A stretch of DNA of 5,220 bases from Treponemataceae bacterium (GTDB lineage Bacteria > Spirochaetota > Spirochaetia > Treponematales > Treponemataceae). The translations under genes were made by a program, and so were the position numbers. The DNA is taken from positions 1 to 5,220 of the forward strand of contig JAKSTS010000088.1 of assembly GCA_024402455.1 (NCBI GenBank), read 5' to 3'. The notes under the pieces are model-generated. The model made no database searches. It worked only from the letters and a program-made list of their open reading frames with translations, and was not told the DNA's origin. Shown piece after piece: positions 4,052 to 5,220 of this stretch (positions are counted from its first letter, which is position 1; the number at the start of each line of letters is the position of its first letter).

Positions 4052-5220
4052 TAAAGTTTTTTGAGCTCTTCATTCAAAAGTTTTGTAGCTGCAGCTGGTG
4101 TTGCCTTGCCCTTAGACTTTTTCATAACCTGACCCATAAGCCATCCGACAACATTTGTTTTTCCGGCTTTTAAATCTGCAATTGCTTTTGGATTTTCTGC
4201 AATAACTTCGCGGACGAAAGCTGCAATTTCATCAACGTTTGTTGTAGCAGCAAGACCTTTTTCTTCTACAATAACAGATGGCATTTTTGCAGTTGCAACA
4301 ACTTCTGCAAAAACATCTTTTGCCTGCTTAGAAGTAATCGTTCCAGCACAAACAATGTTTACCAGTTCTGCAATATGATCTGGCTTTATTGCAATTTCTG
4401 TAATTTTCTGCTCTTTTTCTTTAAGAACAGCAAGAAGCTCTGCAAGAATCCAGTTTGCAGCTTTTTTTGGATCTTTTGATTTTTTGGCTGCTTCTTCAAA
4501 CCAAAGAGCAAGATCTCTTGATGATGTCAAAGTCTGAACATCAAAATCAGAAAGACCATATTCTTTCTTTAAGCGCTGGCGTTTTGCTTCAGGCAATTCG
4601 CCGACCTTTTGACGGGCTTCTTCAACAAGAGCACGAGAAACTGTAAAAGGTTTAATATCTGGTTCTGTTGTAAAACGATAATCAACAAACGAATTTTTTG
4701 TACGCTGAATTACGGTTTCGCCTTTTGCTTCGTCCCAACCCATTGTGCGTTTAAAACCGACAACAAATTCCTGGCGGTCTGTATCAAATTCTTCAAGCTG
4801 ACGCTTAACTTCATATGAACATGCATCACGAATAGAACGGAATGAGTTCAAGTTCTTGATTTCAGAAATCGGAGTACGGAATTCTTTGCCGTTTTCCCAA
4901 ATCTTCAAGTTGATATTTGCGTCACAGCGCATGTTTCCTTCTTCAAGGTTGCCTTCTGTAACATTTACATAACGCAAAATTTCCTGAACAGTCTGCATAA
5001 AAAGCGCAGCTTCTTCAGGAGTGTTCATGTCCGGACGTGTAACAATTTCAATAAGCGGTGTGCCGCTTCGGTTATAGTCAATGTAACTGTAAGCGCCTTC
5101 AAGGTGCAGGCTCTTGCCTACGTCTTCCTCAAGGTGAACGCGTTCAATGCGAACACGTTCGTAACCGCCATTTTCCCGCAGGTCGACCTAACCCTCTGTA
5201 CAAAGAGGCACCGCATATTG
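4051..5220 (-). CDS. gatB: Aspartyl/glutamyl-tRNA amidotransferase subunit B, 5' end outside window, with in-frame TAG
   Basis: GatB is the tRNA-binding subunit of the cytoplasmic GatCAB complex, which converts Glu-tRNA(Gln), and in many bacteria Asp-tRNA(Asn), to the amidated form. The visible part covers 389 codons before the TAA, from roughly residue 90 of a protein usually about 480 long. Recognisable blocks are GGYERVRIERVHLEEDVGKS, the family signature IDYNRSGTPLIEIVTRPD (about 5029-5082), 'EEGNMRCDANINL' (about 4905-4941), 'EIKNLNSFRS', and a C-terminal YqeY-type tRNA-binding domain ending in 'GWLMGQVMKKSKGKATP'. The frame is interrupted once, by TAG at 5188-5190, between QYAVPLCTEG and VDLREN. 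Both sides read as good GatB. No ATG, GTG or TTG follows until the ATG at 5028, which lies inside the conserved core and is not a believable start. The aminotransferase-like gene overlaps its stop codon. Confidence 0.93.
5188..5190 (-). other. In-frame amber codon inside gatB
   Basis: The minus-strand codon is TAG, the eleventh complete codon from the right edge. It falls between CTEG and VDLR, where B. subtilis GatB (recalled from memory) has tryptophan (NGW-IEI). One G-to-A change would turn TGG into TAG. No other stop or frameshift interrupts the remaining 378 codons, so the lesion is single. Sequencing error, recent nonsense mutation, suppression and recoding all remain possible. Confidence 0.85.

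Noticed and set aside
4051..5028. Treating gatB as a complete 325-residue gene starting at the ATG at 5028.
   Set aside because: That ATG lies inside the conserved core (TRPD-MNTPEE), and clear GatB sequence continues upstream to the window edge across the TAG codon.
5136..5160. A perfect 10-base palindrome (GAACGCGTTC) with a near copy just after it.
   Set aside because: It is explained by the repeated amino acids ERVRIERV encoded in gatB.
5177..5187. A cloning-linker-like GTCGACCTGC (SalI-type site) next to the TAG codon.
   Set aside because: The bases encode the expected GatB residues VDL(R), and conserved sequence continues on both sides, so there is no vector junction.

Overview
The window looks like a stretch of chromosome from a low-GC, anaerobic-type bacterium. 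The best tentative guess is a spirochaete close to Treponema. This rests on the style of the GatB sequence, a relaxed lipobox on the binding protein and a short rubredoxin, and it was not checked by any search. Nothing marks the region as phage, plasmid or transposon. All genes whose ends are visible stop with TAA.

Layout. At the left edge (1-45, minus strand) is only the first 15 codons of an unidentified gene. A gene-poor stretch follows (46-437). It carries a possible promoter for that edge gene and then an unusually dense run of inverted repeats (about 209-385) that no gene explains. Next is a minus-strand gene for a 180-residue double zinc-ribbon protein (438-980) with a strong sigma70-type promoter. 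It is divergent from a plus-strand gene for a 531-residue OppA-like peptide-binding lipoprotein (1157-2752). That gene has no Shine-Dalgarno sequence and is possibly leaderless. A short plus-strand rubredoxin gene (2893-3054) comes next with its own promoter and ribosome binding site, and a strong bidirectional terminator (3133-3166) closes it.

On the other side of the terminator, a minus-strand pair converges on it. gatB (4051 to beyond 5220) encodes the B subunit of the Asp/Glu-tRNA amidotransferase. It is followed by a TAATG-overlapping gene (3185-4051) for a 288-residue protein that looks like a shrunken aminotransferase-fold protein without a recognisable PLP lysine.

The most notable observation is an in-frame TAG codon inside gatB (5188-5190). 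It sits between well-conserved residues, at a place where GatB proteins such as that of Bacillus subtilis have tryptophan, and the reading frame is intact on both sides. It could be a sequencing error near a contig end, a fresh nonsense mutation, or a recoded or suppressed amber codon. The window alone cannot separate these. Apart from the gatB pair, the genes appear to be independent transcription units with unrelated roles: peptide uptake, redox, a zinc-ribbon protein and tRNA amidation.
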